This document shows, piece by piece, positions 1-11,648 of a stretch of 64,000 nucleotides of DNA. The notes under the pieces were generated by a model that was not told where the DNA came from, did no database searches, and worked only from the letters and a program-made list of their open reading frames with translations. Source of the stretch: Rhodococcus sp. PAMC28707 (GTDB lineage Bacteria > Actinomycetota > Actinomycetes > Mycobacteriales > Mycobacteriaceae); NCBI RefSeq assembly GCF_004795915.1, contig NZ_CP039253.1:2108001-2172000 (forward strand), given 5' to 3'. The position numbers were made by a program, and so were the translations under genes. Every line of letters begins with the position of its first letter. Position 1 is the stretch's first letter.

Positions 1-506
1 CTGCCGCCCATCGAGATGCCGACGACGCCGTTACGATTCGGATTGAAGCCGAGGCGGCTGGAGAGGTTGTTGCGCAGATTCTCCGTCAGGAACGTCTCCC
101 ACTTGTACGTGGTCTGCTGTCCGTTGAAGTTGGACGGTGCGTACCAGTCGCTGTAGAAGCTCGACTGCCCACCGACAGGCTCGACGACGTTGATGTTCCA
201 CGACGCCAAGAACGCGCCGACGTCGGTCTCGTGCTCCCAGCCGGAAATGTCGTTGGTGGCGCGCAGGCCGTCGAGCAGGTAGACCACACGATTGGTGTTG
301 CCGTCAGCAGCGCGCCAGATGCGGCTCTTGATCGGCCCCATGCTGGAGTCGGTGACGAAGTCGAACGCTCGCGAGTCGAACGCCGCGTTGGCGGTTGCGC
401 CTGTCCCGGCTACGGCCAGACCGGCGGGCACGATCACGGCGAGCATCAGCGCTGTGAGCACTCGACGCGCGCGTCCCGCGCCGCTCTTCTTGGTTCTTCC
501 CAGCAT
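1..506 (-). CDS. Mycolyltransferase (antigen 85 / Fbp family), 3' part outside the window
   Basis: An exported mycolyltransferase moves mycolic acids between trehalose mycolates and onto arabinogalactan in the cell envelope. The reading frame starts at an ATG at 506 and runs off the left edge after about 168 residues. The N-terminus is a twin-basic, hydrophobic signal peptide with a likely cut after TANA (about residue 40). Family motifs follow: a YLLDG strand, a WE...VGAFLASWNINVV segment, and the nucleophile elbow GISMGGS at the very edge. The catalytic Glu and His lie outside. It is downstream of aftB on the same strand after a 195-bp gap and probably has its own promoter. Which Fbp paralogue it is cannot be decided from this part. 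Confidence 0.9.
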   Translation of the reverse strand, partial: MLGRTKKSGAGRARRVLTALMLAVIVPAGLAVAGTGATANAAFDSRAFDFVTDSSMGPIKSRIWRAADGNTNRVVYLLDGLRATNDISGWEHETDVGAFLASWNINVVEPVGGQSSFYSDWYAPSNFNGQQTTYKWETFLTENLRNNLSSRLGFNPNRNGVVGISMGG

Positions 507-701
507 GCAGTCTTACCTCTCAGCGGTGTGGTGAGCCGTACCAGTGGGCTATTCGCCCGTTTCAGCGGTATGAAATTTGGTCCTTGCGGGACCAGCATTC
601 ACACACATCTTTCGCATACATCGGCCGAAGCGCGATACCCGTTACTAAAATGAGATATCCCATCTTGGCCTCGAATGGATATCGAAGCAACTGACGGCCG
701 C

Positions 702-2558
702 CTAATTATCACCCGGCAGGATTGGTGGCTCTAAACCACATCTCTGTATTTCGTACTCCGGAACTCGATCGAATCGGTAGCCGGCATAGAACAGTGAGCG
801 TTTGATGTTTCTGACGAACAACTCTTTCGTCAGCGGGGCGCGATACGAATCGATGAGTTCACGGGTGTCCTCGCACGAGAGAGCTACACGCGCCTGAGCG
901 ACCCAGTCCTCGTCCATGTACCAGGGCAGGAACGGATGTTTGTCGACGAGACCCAGATCGGCGACGACCCAGTCCGGGTACAAGTTCTTGTCGTGCCCGA
1001 TGCGGCCGTTCTCCAACCGCTCGGTGTGCGAAGCCAGCGGGTAGGCAAGACCCATTTGGTCGATCACCCGCACATCGAGGCCGACGTTCATGCTCGTCAT
1101 GCCCAGGTTCAAGAAGTAGACCGTGTGACCAGCGCCACCAGGCGGGATCGGCAGGGGCGGCGGCACGACATCCCAGTAGGTGAACTGTGCCGAGGGCAAC
1201 AGGAGCCCGCCGTCCGGGGTGTTCGCGATCGTTTCGACCATCGGTCGCATGCGCGGGTAGTCGAGGTAGTCCGTGGCGAGAATGGGGTGCGCATGCCCGG
1301 TGTTGAGGGAGTAGAAGGCACGCTCGTCCACGATTCCACTGCGACCGACAATGGACCCTTCCGGCATTCCGGTCGTGTTGGCGGCAAAGAATGCCCACAC
1401 GATCGTGGCCAGCCACAGGACGCCGCCGCCTGCCGTTATCAGCACCTGCCGTGTATCGGAATTTTTGTTCGGAATTGTCACGGGTAAGACCGAAATAGGA
1501 AGAAGGAGAGTGAACAATGCCGGCAGGAGTGTGCGGCCGTGCATGAAATCGCCACCGACTCGAACTGCATAAACAGCTGAGAGAAGTCCACCGATCAGGA
1601 CGAATGCGACGACCGCGGTTCGGCTGCGTAAAAGGCTCTGCGCATCTCGGCGCGATCTCGGAATTCGCAGGCCTCCGAGGCCTGACATCGCAGCCGTCAC
1701 CACGCCTGCGACGAACATCAGCAGCAGCGGCAACCACAGCATGTACGGTCCGAGCAAATTCCACAGATAGTCGAAACCCTGTGCCCATTTCGCGCCGCCC
1801 GCATCCTTGGACACCGCAGTGTTCGGGTAGGGCAACCCGTAGTAACCCATCCGCCAAATCTGATATCCGACCGGCACGATGCCTGCGACGACGAAGACTG
1901 CGAGACGACTCTTCCAGGATTGACGCGCAAGAAACAGCATGATGAGCGCGAGCCCCGACAGAATGAGGAGTTCCGGGCGCACCAGCGGACCGAGGCCGGC
2001 CCAGAAGGCAAGGAACAGCCACGCGGGGCCGCTGATGGTTCTGGTGCACCAGCGGACCATCAGCAACCACAGCGCTGCAATCCAGAAAATGACCAGACAT
2101 GTCTCGAGACCCGAAGTGGCGAAATCTCGGGCAGGAGGAATCGCGATGTAAACGAGCACCCCAGCGGGAAGGTAGGCCACCACGCCGGCCGACCGCGTCC
2201 GAAGCGCGTAGGTACCGAACATCGCCAACACGACCGCAGCGGTCGACAAGACCAACGCGATGGTCAGGACCACGTACTCGAGACGTATCTCGCTGAGCCA
2301 GCTGACCGCATAGACCAGGTAGGTCCAGATGGTGCTGGTATTGGTCTCCACACGCTCGCCGGCATTGAAGACCGGGCCGTTGCCGGCCAGAAGATTGCGG
2401 ACCGTACGGAGAACGATCAGACCGTCGTCGGCGATCCACCGCCGTTCCCAGGCACCGGCAAGGAACAACAGTGCGGACACGGCAACACCGATGCCGAAGA
2501 TCGTCCTCGACGTGCGTGTAGGGGCGGGCAGCACCTCACGCGAGGTAGACGGCGACAA
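702..2558 (-). CDS. aftB: AftB-like terminal beta-(1->2) arabinofuranosyltransferase
   Basis: This is a 618-residue polytopic membrane protein. In mycobacteria AftB adds the terminal beta-(1->2) arabinofuranose of arabinan from decaprenyl-phosphoryl-arabinose on the outer face of the membrane. An N-terminal hydrophobic helix precedes the GT-C-type acidic pair (WIADDG, Asp44-Asp45) in the first extracytoplasmic loop. About nine further hydrophobic segments follow, then a soluble C-terminal domain from about residue 400. The TTG at 2558 has a GGAG box 6 nt upstream and overlaps the end of ubiA by 23 bp. A GTG at 2534, just after the ubiA stop, is the alternative start. The identity rests on its position after ubiA as well as on the motif. 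Confidence 0.85.
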   Translation of the reverse strand: MSPSTSREVLPAPTRTSRTIFGIGVAVSALLFLAGAWERRWIADDGLIVLRTVRNLLAGNGPVFNAGERVETNTSTIWTYLVYAVSWLSEIRLEYVVLTIALVLSTAAVVLAMFGTYALRTRSAGVVAYLPAGVLVYIAIPPARDFATSGLETCLVIFWIAALWLLMVRWCTRTISGPAWLFLAFWAGLGPLVRPELLILSGLALIMLFLARQSWKSRLAVFVVAGIVPVGYQIWRMGYYGLPYPNTAVSKDAGGAKWAQGFDYLWNLLGPYMLWLPLLLMFVAGVVTAAMSGLGGLRIPRSRRDAQSLLRSRTAVVAFVLIGGLLSAVYAVRVGGDFMHGRTLLPALFTLLLPISVLPVTIPNKNSDTRQVLITAGGGVLWLATIVWAFFAANTTGMPEGSIVGRSGIVDERAFYSLNTGHAHPILATDYLDYPRMRPMVETIANTPDGGLLLPSAQFTYWDVVPPPLPIPPGGAGHTVYFLNLGMTSMNVGLDVRVIDQMGLAYPLASHTERLENGRIGHDKNLYPDWVVADLGLVDKHPFLPWYMDEDWVAQARVALSCEDTRELIDSYRAPLTKELFVRNIKRSLFYAGYRFDRVPEYEIQRCGLEPPILPGDN

Positions 2559-3441
2559 CCACTACTCCGATCCACGCCAGCGCGAGTACCTGCAACACCC
2601 GATCGCCCAACGCGATCTCCTCGGGTTCACCTGCCTCGCCTCCATCGACATCGACTGCGTAACGCAGGATAGCGATAGTGAACGGAATCATCGAGATGGC
2701 GAACCAGTTGGTGGTGGTTGCGGCGTCCTGTTCGAACGCCCACAGGCCGTAGCAGAGCACGACAGCGGTAGCCGAGAGCGTCCACACGAATCGCAGATAG
2801 GTGGTCGTGTAGTTCTCCAGCGACTTGCGGATCTTCGCGCCCGTACGCTCGGCGAACTGCAACTCCGCGTACCGCTTACCGGCAGCCATGAACAGCGACC
2901 CGAACGCCATGATCAGCAGGAACCACTGCGAGAGCTCAATGGACGCGGCCACACCACCAGCGATGGCCCGGAGCAGGAATCCCGAGGACACGATGCAGAT
3001 GTCCAGCACGGCCTGATGCTTGAGTCCGAAGCAGTACGCCAACTGGACGACGATGTACACCCCGATGACCAGGGCAAGCTTCCAGTTCGCGAAGAAAGAC
3101 AGTCCGACGGCAAGGCTCAGGGACACCGCGGCCATCGCGTAGGCGAGGTTGACCGGCAGCACACCTGCAGCGATCGGACGGAACCGCTTGGTCGGGTGCG
3201 CGCGGTCGGCCTCGACATCGAGGGCGTCGTTGACCAGGTAGATGCCCGATGCCGCTAAACAGAACACGACGAAGGCCAGTGCGACGGGAAGAAGCACATC
3301 ACCTTGGGTGACGGATCCCGCAGCCAGCGGCGCGGCGAGTACCAGGACGTTCTTGACCCACTGCCGGGGTCGAAGCGCCTTGATCACGCCTTCGGCAAGA
3401 TTCTTCGGTGGTGCTCCGACGGCGGAGGCTTCCTCGCTCAT
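2536..3441 (-). CDS. ubiA: Decaprenyl-phosphate phosphoribosyltransferase (UbiA family)
   Basis: UbiA of mycolata (Rv3806c type) condenses PRPP with decaprenyl phosphate to give decaprenylphosphoryl-5-phosphoribose, the first committed step to the arabinan donor DPA. The 301-residue protein has about eight or nine membrane helices. It carries the UbiA Asp-rich motif NDALDVEAD (Asn71, Asp72, Asp75, Asp79), followed by the basic HPTKRFRPI stretch that fits a PRPP-binding loop. The start ATG overlaps the stop of the PAP2 gene in an ATGA, so translation is coupled. The neighbouring phosphatase would remove the 5-phosphate of the product. Confidence 0.92.
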   Translation of the reverse strand: MSEEASAVGAPPKNLAEGVIKALRPRQWVKNVLVLAAPLAAGSVTQGDVLLPVALAFVVFCLAASGIYLVNDALDVEADRAHPTKRFRPIAAGVLPVNLAYAMAAVSLSLAVGLSFFANWKLALVIGVYIVVQLAYCFGLKHQAVLDICIVSSGFLLRAIAGGVAASIELSQWFLLIMAFGSLFMAAGKRYAELQFAERTGAKIRKSLENYTTTYLRFVWTLSATAVVLCYGLWAFEQDAATTTNWFAISMIPFTIAILRYAVDVDGGEAGEPEEIALGDRVLQVLALAWIGVVVVAVYLA

Positions 3442-3966
3442 TTGTCTCCTTCGAACTTCAGGATGGCGGCTGCCGATATCGCGCCGAGCGCAGATCCTGC
3501 AAGTACATCTGTCGGGTAATGGACACCGAGAACGAGCCGCGAGAGCAGCATCGGTGGTACTAAGACGGCGGGCACCAGGATTGCTGGTAAAGGTAGCCCC
3601 GTCAGCTTGCCGAGCAACACGGCGGCTGCCGTAGTCGAGGTGGCGTGCGAGGACGGAAAGCTCAGTTTGCTCGGCGTGGAGACATTGACCTGTACCGATG
3701 GGTCATTGGGGCGTCGACGCCGCACCACTCGCTTGATCACGATAGATGCTGCATGCGAACCCACCGCCCCGGCCGCGACACCTGCCCACTGACGCCGGCG
3801 GGGCGCGTCGAGAGCAGCGCCGATACCAGCGATGGCAACCCAGCCGAGCGCGTGCTCACCGAAGTGCGACATCCCCCGAGCCACCGCGACGGCCCCGGGT
3901 TGCGCGCCCACCGTCGACTGAATTTTCGCCAACACGCGAACTTCGGCAGCAGCCTCGTTCTGTTTG

Positions 3967-3989
<23 letters not shown>
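3438..3989 (-). CDS. PAP2-superfamily phosphatase, probable decaprenylphosphoryl-5-phosphoribose phosphatase
   Basis: This is a small membrane phosphatase of 183 residues. All three PAP2 motifs are visible: K86...R93-P94, PSSH at 112-115, and SR(150-151)...H157...D161. In this operon position (Rv3807c in M. tuberculosis) the protein is assigned to dephosphorylating the UbiA product on the way to decaprenyl-phosphoryl-arabinose. The GTG start has AAGGAAA about 9 nt upstream. Its first 23 bp overlap the end of glfT2 and its stop overlaps the ubiA start. The family is certain; the substrate is inferred from context. Confidence 0.85.
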
Positions 3990-7106
<3,117 letters not shown>

Positions 7107-7118
7107 TCAGGGTATCCG

Positions 7119-7278
7119 ACAACCCCCGCACCCTCCGCTCCTGACTACCAAAGTCACTCCGCAGGCTCCGCTCCTGACCCCTTGAAGTCACTCCGCAGGC
7201 TCCGCTCCTGACCCCTTGAAGTCACTCCGCAGGCTCCGCTCCTGACCTACCAAAGTCACTCCGCAGGCTCCGCTCCTG
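7119..7278. repeat. 34-bp tandem repeat array between cobF and glf
   Basis: Four near-perfect copies of a 24-bp core containing TCCGCAGGCTCCGCTCC start at 7153, 7187, 7221 and 7255, an exact 34-bp period. A degenerate fifth copy lies at about 7119-7143. Cores are separated by 9-10 bp spacers of two types: ACCCCTTGAA twice, and ACTACCAAA or ACCTACCAAA at the two ends. The last copy encodes the final residues and the stop of CobF. The rest fill the space up to the glf start, so they lie in the glf leader or promoter region. Confidence 0.95.
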
Positions 7279-8020
7279 CCCGCAACAGGTAGGTATCCAT
7301 CACCCAGCCGTGCCTGCTCTTGAGCTCGGCGCGCACCCGGTCGATCTCGTCGATGCAGTCGTCCAACCTGCCGGACACCAACTTTTCATCCACTGTTCCC
7401 AGATTGGCGCCCCAGTGAATGCCCCAACGGTTCTCCCCGACCAACGCGCGGCAGGCCAGGTGTCCGTCGAGCATGACCACGATGTTGTCCGCTCCGGCCG
7501 CTACGTCGCCCTCGAGTGCCCTGCCGGTGGTGATGGTGATCGGACCACCGATTCGGTTGAGCACCAGGCGGTGGGCGGCGGCGAGCATCGACACACTGCT
7601 GATACCTGGCGTGACGTCGTAGTCGATATCGAGGGTTCCGAAGTCACGGACCCGCTCGATCACTCTGATGGTGCTGTCATAGAGAGCAGGGTCACCCCAG
7701 ACGAGGAACCCCACGGTCGCCGACGGGTCCAGACCGAGCAGCACCTCCTCGTAGGCGCGGGCGCGGGCGTCGTGCCAGTCCAGTACTGCGGTCCCGTAGT
7801 CGCTGGGCTTCCGGTCACGCTCCGGGTCGGGGACAGCGACCACGCGGTACTCCCCCGGCACATGACGTCGCAAAATCTCCGCGCGCGCGTCACCTAGATC
7901 ACCGACCGATGCGCCCTTGTCCGCAACGAGGAACACATCGACCTCGCGAAGCTTCCCGACAGCCTGGACGGTGATCTGGTCAGGGTGCCCGCCGCCGATT
8001 CCGACGAGATGGATCTTCAT
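7256..8020 (-). CDS. cobF: Precorrin-6A synthase (deacetylating), CobF
   Basis: CobF methylates C1 of precorrin-5 with S-adenosylmethionine and releases acetate to give precorrin-6A in the aerobic cobalamin pathway. The 254-residue protein begins with a typical tetrapyrrole methylase strand (HLVGIGGGHPDQIT) and has GFLVWGDPALYDST and YDVTPGISS motifs. The ATG at 8020 overlaps the cobM stop as ATGA, so I chose it over an upstream in-frame TTG at 8071. The last residues, RAGAEPAE and the stop, are encoded by a copy of the dispersed GC-rich repeat, so the C-terminus looks like an acquired tail. Confidence 0.93.
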   Translation of the reverse strand: MKIHLVGIGGGHPDQITVQAVGKLREVDVFLVADKGASVGDLGDARAEILRRHVPGEYRVVAVPDPERDRKPSDYGTAVLDWHDARARAYEEVLLGLDPSATVGFLVWGDPALYDSTIRVIERVRDFGTLDIDYDVTPGISSVSMLAAAHRLVLNRIGGPITITTGRALEGDVAAGADNIVVMLDGHLACRALVGENRWGIHWGANLGTVDEKLVSGRLDDCIDEIDRVRAELKSRHGWVMDTYLLRAGAEPAE

Positions 8021-8796
8021 CGGAACCCCTCTGGTCGTTCCGCAGGCTCCACTCCTGCTCGATCTCGGCAAGCGTCGTAGAGGTGCGATTCCACGCCGGG
8101 GGTGCGGCCCACCGCAGGTCCGACGAGAATGACCGCAGCCTGGCGGAGCCCTGCGGCCTCGACCTGGTCGGCGATGTCGGCGAGGGTTCCGTTCAGGACG
8201 AGCTGATCGGGCTTGCTTGCATGAAAGACGACAGCGGCCGGGCAGCCGGCGCCGTACTCACCGACGATCTCCTCGACCAACGCCCGGATCCGGGTGATGG
8301 CCAAATGCAGCACCAGCGTCGACCGCGTTTCGGCGAACCGCGACAGCGCCTCGGTATCCGGCATCGCCGTAGATCGGGCCTGCGTCCGTGTCAGCACGAC
8401 GGACTGTGTGACCTCGGGGACCGTCAGCTCGATGCGAAGCGTGGCAGCAGCCGCGGCGTAAGCGGGAACACCGGGAGTGACATCCCAGGGCACTCCTGCG
8501 GCGTCGAGGCGTGCCGACTGCTCCGCGAGCGCGGAGTAGAGCGACGGATCTCCCGAGCACAGCCGTGCGACATCGTCACCACGTCGATGAGCGTCGACGA
8601 GTTCTTTCGTGATCGTGTCCAGGTCGAGGCGAGCGGTGTCGACGAGTCGAGTGCCCGGTGGACAGTGCGCAAGAATCGCGTCGTCGATGTATGTACCAGC
8701 GTAAACACACACTGGACTGGCGTTGAGTAGCTCGACTGCGCGCAGTGTCAGCAGGTCGGGCGCACCGGGACCGGCACCGATGAAATGGACTGTCAC
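8017..8796 (-). CDS. cobM: Precorrin-4 C11-methyltransferase, CobM
   Basis: CobM methylates precorrin-4 at C11 to give precorrin-5, the substrate route to the CobF step encoded next. The sequence shows the tetrapyrrole methylase pattern VHFIGAGPGAPDLLTLRA at the N-terminus, then CVYAGTYID, LCSGDPSLYSA and WDVTPGVPAYAAAAA. Translation is placed at the GTG at 8796, directly before this conserved strand; the 65 upstream codons look non-coding. The C-terminal AGVEPAERPEGFR carries the dispersed repeat peptide. cobM and cobF form a two-gene unit, so the remaining cobalamin genes must be elsewhere. Confidence 0.93.
   Translation of the reverse strand: MTVHFIGAGPGAPDLLTLRAVELLNASPVCVYAGTYIDDAILAHCPPGTRLVDTARLDLDTITKELVDAHRRGDDVARLCSGDPSLYSALAEQSARLDAAGVPWDVTPGVPAYAAAAATLRIELTVPEVTQSVVLTRTQARSTAMPDTEALSRFAETRSTLVLHLAITRIRALVEEIVGEYGAGCPAAVVFHASKPDQLVLNGTLADIADQVEAAGLRQAAVILVGPAVGRTPGVESHLYDACRDRAGVEPAERPEGFR
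8034..8057. repeat. Single copy of the GC-rich dispersed repeat inside the cobM 3' end
   Basis: Twenty-one of 24 bases match the core repeated in the array at 7153-7278. On the cobM strand it is read as AGVEPAER, in the same frame as the copy ending cobF. Here the core has GGAACGA in place of GGAGTGA, which removes the stop codon and lets cobM run 15 nt further. Confidence 0.85.
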
Positions 8797-8985
8797 AAGA
8801 CAAAAGCGTAGGCGGTGAGTTTCGACGCGCCGCACGTACTGGCAATCCTCGCGGTGACTAACTCTCAAGCTAAGGTTTAGCCTTGTGTCGGATGGGGTGG
8901 ATGTGACCCATGTGGCTATAGCCAGTACCGCCACATCGGAACGCACCACCTCATTAACAGTTCGCCTACAACCAGGAGTACCGCC

Positions 8986-11073
8986 TTGCACCGTCGAACG
9001 AAGCCGTCGATCGTTCTCGGCGCCGTCGCCCTACTGGCCGTCGCGAGCCCTCTCGCGGCGTACAGCATCTCCGGCGATTCTGCGTCCACCGATGTTCGAT
9101 CGGCCAACGAGACCACCCCTGTGACAGTGCCGACCACGATCGTCGAAACGGCTCTGGCGGCAGCACCGGACATCGTCATCCCCCTCCGGGAACTGACGGG
9201 TCTTCCGCTACCAGACCTCCGCCTGTCCGATCTGAAGTACCTGCCGCTTCCGGACAACATCGCCATCCCGCCGTTCCAGATACCGGAGATCCCCGGCCTG
9301 ACGGTCCCCGACTCCTCGGCACCTTCCGCTCAGGTGCCGGCTCCGCTGGCACCGAGCGACGTGTCGGCTCCGGCAACTCCTCCTGCCGGTGACGATCCCG
9401 GTGCGCCACTCGGCGCTGTCGTCAAGGAACTGAAGCAGGACACCCCGTTCAGCATGGTTGCCCTGACGTCGACGGGACTCGACAACGCGTCGGCGCAAAT
9501 TCGTCGCCAACTCGACGACGGATCCTGGGGCCCCTGGCTCGCAACCGAACCCGTAGACACAGGCGTCGACGCCGCGGCCGCCGCACCCGAGAAGCAGGGC
9601 ACCGAGCCGATTTTCGTGGGAGCAACCAAGGCAGTTCAACTGCTGATGACTCCGCGACCACAAGCGCCCGTCCCAGCACCGGTAGCGCCCGCTCCGGAGG
9701 TGGCGCCCGCCCCAGAGGTGGCGCCCGCTCCCGAGCCGTCACTCGGTTACACGCCCGCGTCCGTCTCGAAGCCGTTGCGTCAGCAGGACACTCCGCTCGC
9801 GTCGGCGATCGACGGCGTCAGTGCCGTCCTGATTCAGCCCGGTACGTCCCCCGCGGACGCCACACTCAGTGATCTCGCGACACCCGTCGCGGGGAGTACG
9901 GGCCCGAAGGTGATCTCGCGATCGCAGTGGGGCGCAGACGAATCCATCCGTTGTGCCACCCCGGACTACGACGACTTCCTCAGCGGCGCGACAGTGCATC
10001 ACACCGCGGGCAGCAACGAGTATTCGAAGTCCGAATCGGTCGAGATCGTTCGGGCCATCTACGCCTACCACGCCCAGACACTCGGCTGGTGCGACGTCGG
10101 TTACAACGTGTTGGTCGACAAGTACGGCCAGATATTCGAAGGCCGAGCAGGCGGTTTGGACAAGCCGGTGCAGGGTGCGCATGCCGGAGGGTTCAACGAA
10201 AACACCATGGGCATTGCAATGATGGGCGACTTCTCCACCGAAGCACCACCACAGGCAACCATCGATTCGGTCGGCTCGTTCCTCGGCTGGCGTCTAGGAC
10301 TCGCCGGACTCGACCCCAAGGGCAGCACGACGATGACGTCCGAGGGCACGGAGTTCACGTTCGTCGGCCAAGGCCAAAACGTCGACCTGCCGGTCATCTT
10401 TGCGCACCGTGACGTCGGGAACACCGCATGCCCCGGTGACGGTGCCTACGCAAAGCTGGACGAGATTCGCGATATCGCCGAAGCGTCGCTGGGCGGTGCC
10501 GAGGTGAGTTCTGCTCCTGTAGAGGCCGATCCAGCGGAACCGGCCCCGGCGGCACCAGTGGCGCAGACCCCTAACTCCGCGGGGACGGATGTCAGCGGCG
10601 CGCTCGGTGCCGGAGTTCCGGCTCTCGTCGACGAACTGCTCCGCCTTGCCGATCAGAATCCGATCGCACAGAAGTGGTTGGCCTCGGGCGGCGAAACCGG
10701 AATTCTCGGAACCCCGGTCAGCGGCCTCGTACAGGTCAAGGGTGGACAGTCCGCCGGGTTCGCCAACGGATCGATTTTCACGACCATCGCCGGCCAAGCA
10801 GTCGCGGTGATCGGCAAAATTTTCGATCAGTTCCTCGCCCTGGGTGCGGAGAACGGTGATCTCGGACTTCCGAGTACGGATGAGTACCGCGTCCCCGAGG
10901 GCCTGCGGACCGATTTCGAGAACGGTTCACTGATCTTCAACGAAGCCACCGGAATCGTCACCACGGTCATCAAGACCTACAACGACACCTACCAGCAGAA
11001 GATGGACGAAGGTGCCGTGTCGGCTCCGATCGAACCGGCTCCGATAGCACCCGAGGTAGCACCGGCGCCGTAG
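8986..11073 (+). CDS. Exported PGRP-type N-acetylmuramoyl-L-alanine amidase with LGFP repeats (Rv3811/Csp-like)
   Basis: This is a 695-residue secreted protein likely to cleave or bind peptidoglycan outside the membrane. The TTG start has an AGGAG box 7 nt upstream. An N-terminal hydrophobic signal segment is followed by a Pro/Ala-rich region with VAPAPE repeats (about 225-255). A PGRP/amidase domain (about 307-485) contains SRSQWGAD, the VHHTAGS zinc-ligand motif, a WCDVGYN strand and HRDVGNTACPGD with the other His and Cys ligands. The C-terminal third (about 538-690) contains LGFP-type repeats (AQKWLASGG..GILGTPVS and FLALGAENGDLGLPSTDE) that anchor proteins to mycolate envelopes. A hairpin terminator follows. 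Confidence 0.88.
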   Translation: MHRRTKPSIVLGAVALLAVASPLAAYSISGDSASTDVRSANETTPVTVPTTIVETALAAAPDIVIPLRELTGLPLPDLRLSDLKYLPLPDNIAIPPFQIPEIPGLTVPDSSAPSAQVPAPLAPSDVSAPATPPAGDDPGAPLGAVVKELKQDTPFSMVALTSTGLDNASAQIRRQLDDGSWGPWLATEPVDTGVDAAAAAPEKQGTEPIFVGATKAVQLLMTPRPQAPVPAPVAPAPEVAPAPEVAPAPEPSLGYTPASVSKPLRQQDTPLASAIDGVSAVLIQPGTSPADATLSDLATPVAGSTGPKVISRSQWGADESIRCATPDYDDFLSGATVHHTAGSNEYSKSESVEIVRAIYAYHAQTLGWCDVGYNVLVDKYGQIFEGRAGGLDKPVQGAHAGGFNENTMGIAMMGDFSTEAPPQATIDSVGSFLGWRLGLAGLDPKGSTTMTSEGTEFTFVGQGQNVDLPVIFAHRDVGNTACPGDGAYAKLDEIRDIAEASLGGAEVSSAPVEADPAEPAPAAPVAQTPNSAGTDVSGALGAGVPALVDELLRLADQNPIAQKWLASGGETGILGTPVSGLVQVKGGQSAGFANGSIFTTIAGQAVAVIGKIFDQFLALGAENGDLGLPSTDEYRVPEGLRTDFENGSLIFNEATGIVTTVIKTYNDTYQQKMDEGAVSAPIEPAPIAPEVAPAP

Positions 11074-11081
11074 GTTTCGTG

Positions 11082-11112
11082 CCTCGCTGCGGCCGATGCC
11101 GCAGCGGGGTTT
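11082..11112 (+). terminator. Rho-independent terminator after the amidase gene
   Basis: A 12-bp stem (CCTCGCTGCGGC with GCCGCAGCGGGG, one G-T pair) encloses a 4-base loop CGAT and is followed by TTT, 9 bp after the stop codon. Confidence 0.8.
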
Positions 11113-11648
11113 GATCTGTTGAACGGACTACGGGGCGACATGCGCAGTACGTCACCACGTATGAACCTCCGGATCGGTCGACATCACCTCGAACAGGAGG
11201 GGTGATGTACAGGTGTTCAACGATGTGGAGCGAGATATCGGATCGATCAGGTTGCCACGATATGGCCGCGTCGATCAGGCGGAGGGCCTGGTGCTCTGGC
11301 TTGTGCTCGATGAGAGCGGGCTCCCGGTGGAGCCGATTCGGCGATAACCACACCGACTCTGTCGCACTAGACAAGTCAATCCCATCACTCGCAAGCGATA
11401 CCCCGATGATCGCTACGCGGCGCGGACCAGCCGACACTCGAATGCGGTCGAGCCGTGCTGCATTCGAACCACGATCGGGCTCCGCTGTCCCTGGTCATCG
11501 GCAACGGGGCCCGAGCACCAGCGGAAAATCCCGCTCCTCCACGTACTCGTAGATTTACCAGTACATAGTCATGAGTCAAAACTGTCCCGCGAAAACGTCT
11601 TTGTGCACTTGGGCCGAGGTACGTGCGCCTCAGCCGCACCACTGGAAG
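11113..11648. other. Gene-poor stretch between convergent genes
   Basis: I see no convincing gene, RNA or repeat here. Short open frames on both strands lack family features and ribosome sites. The stretch adjoins a transposase remnant 1.4 kb further on and may be decayed accessory DNA. Gene ends on both sides point inwards. Confidence 0.5.

Noticed and set aside
7119..7278. Possible CRISPR array because of the regular 34-bp spacing
   Set aside because: Spacers are only 9-10 bp and nearly identical, there are no cas genes, and part of the array is coding.
8868..8886. Possible IdeR iron box (CTAAGGTTTAGCCTTG) between cobM and the amidase gene
   Set aside because: It fits the consensus only if one base is skipped, and the second half-site is poor.
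11385..11642. Minus-strand open frame of 85 codons in the gene-poor gap
   Set aside because: Composition is Arg/Ser-rich like an antisense frame and there is no start signal.
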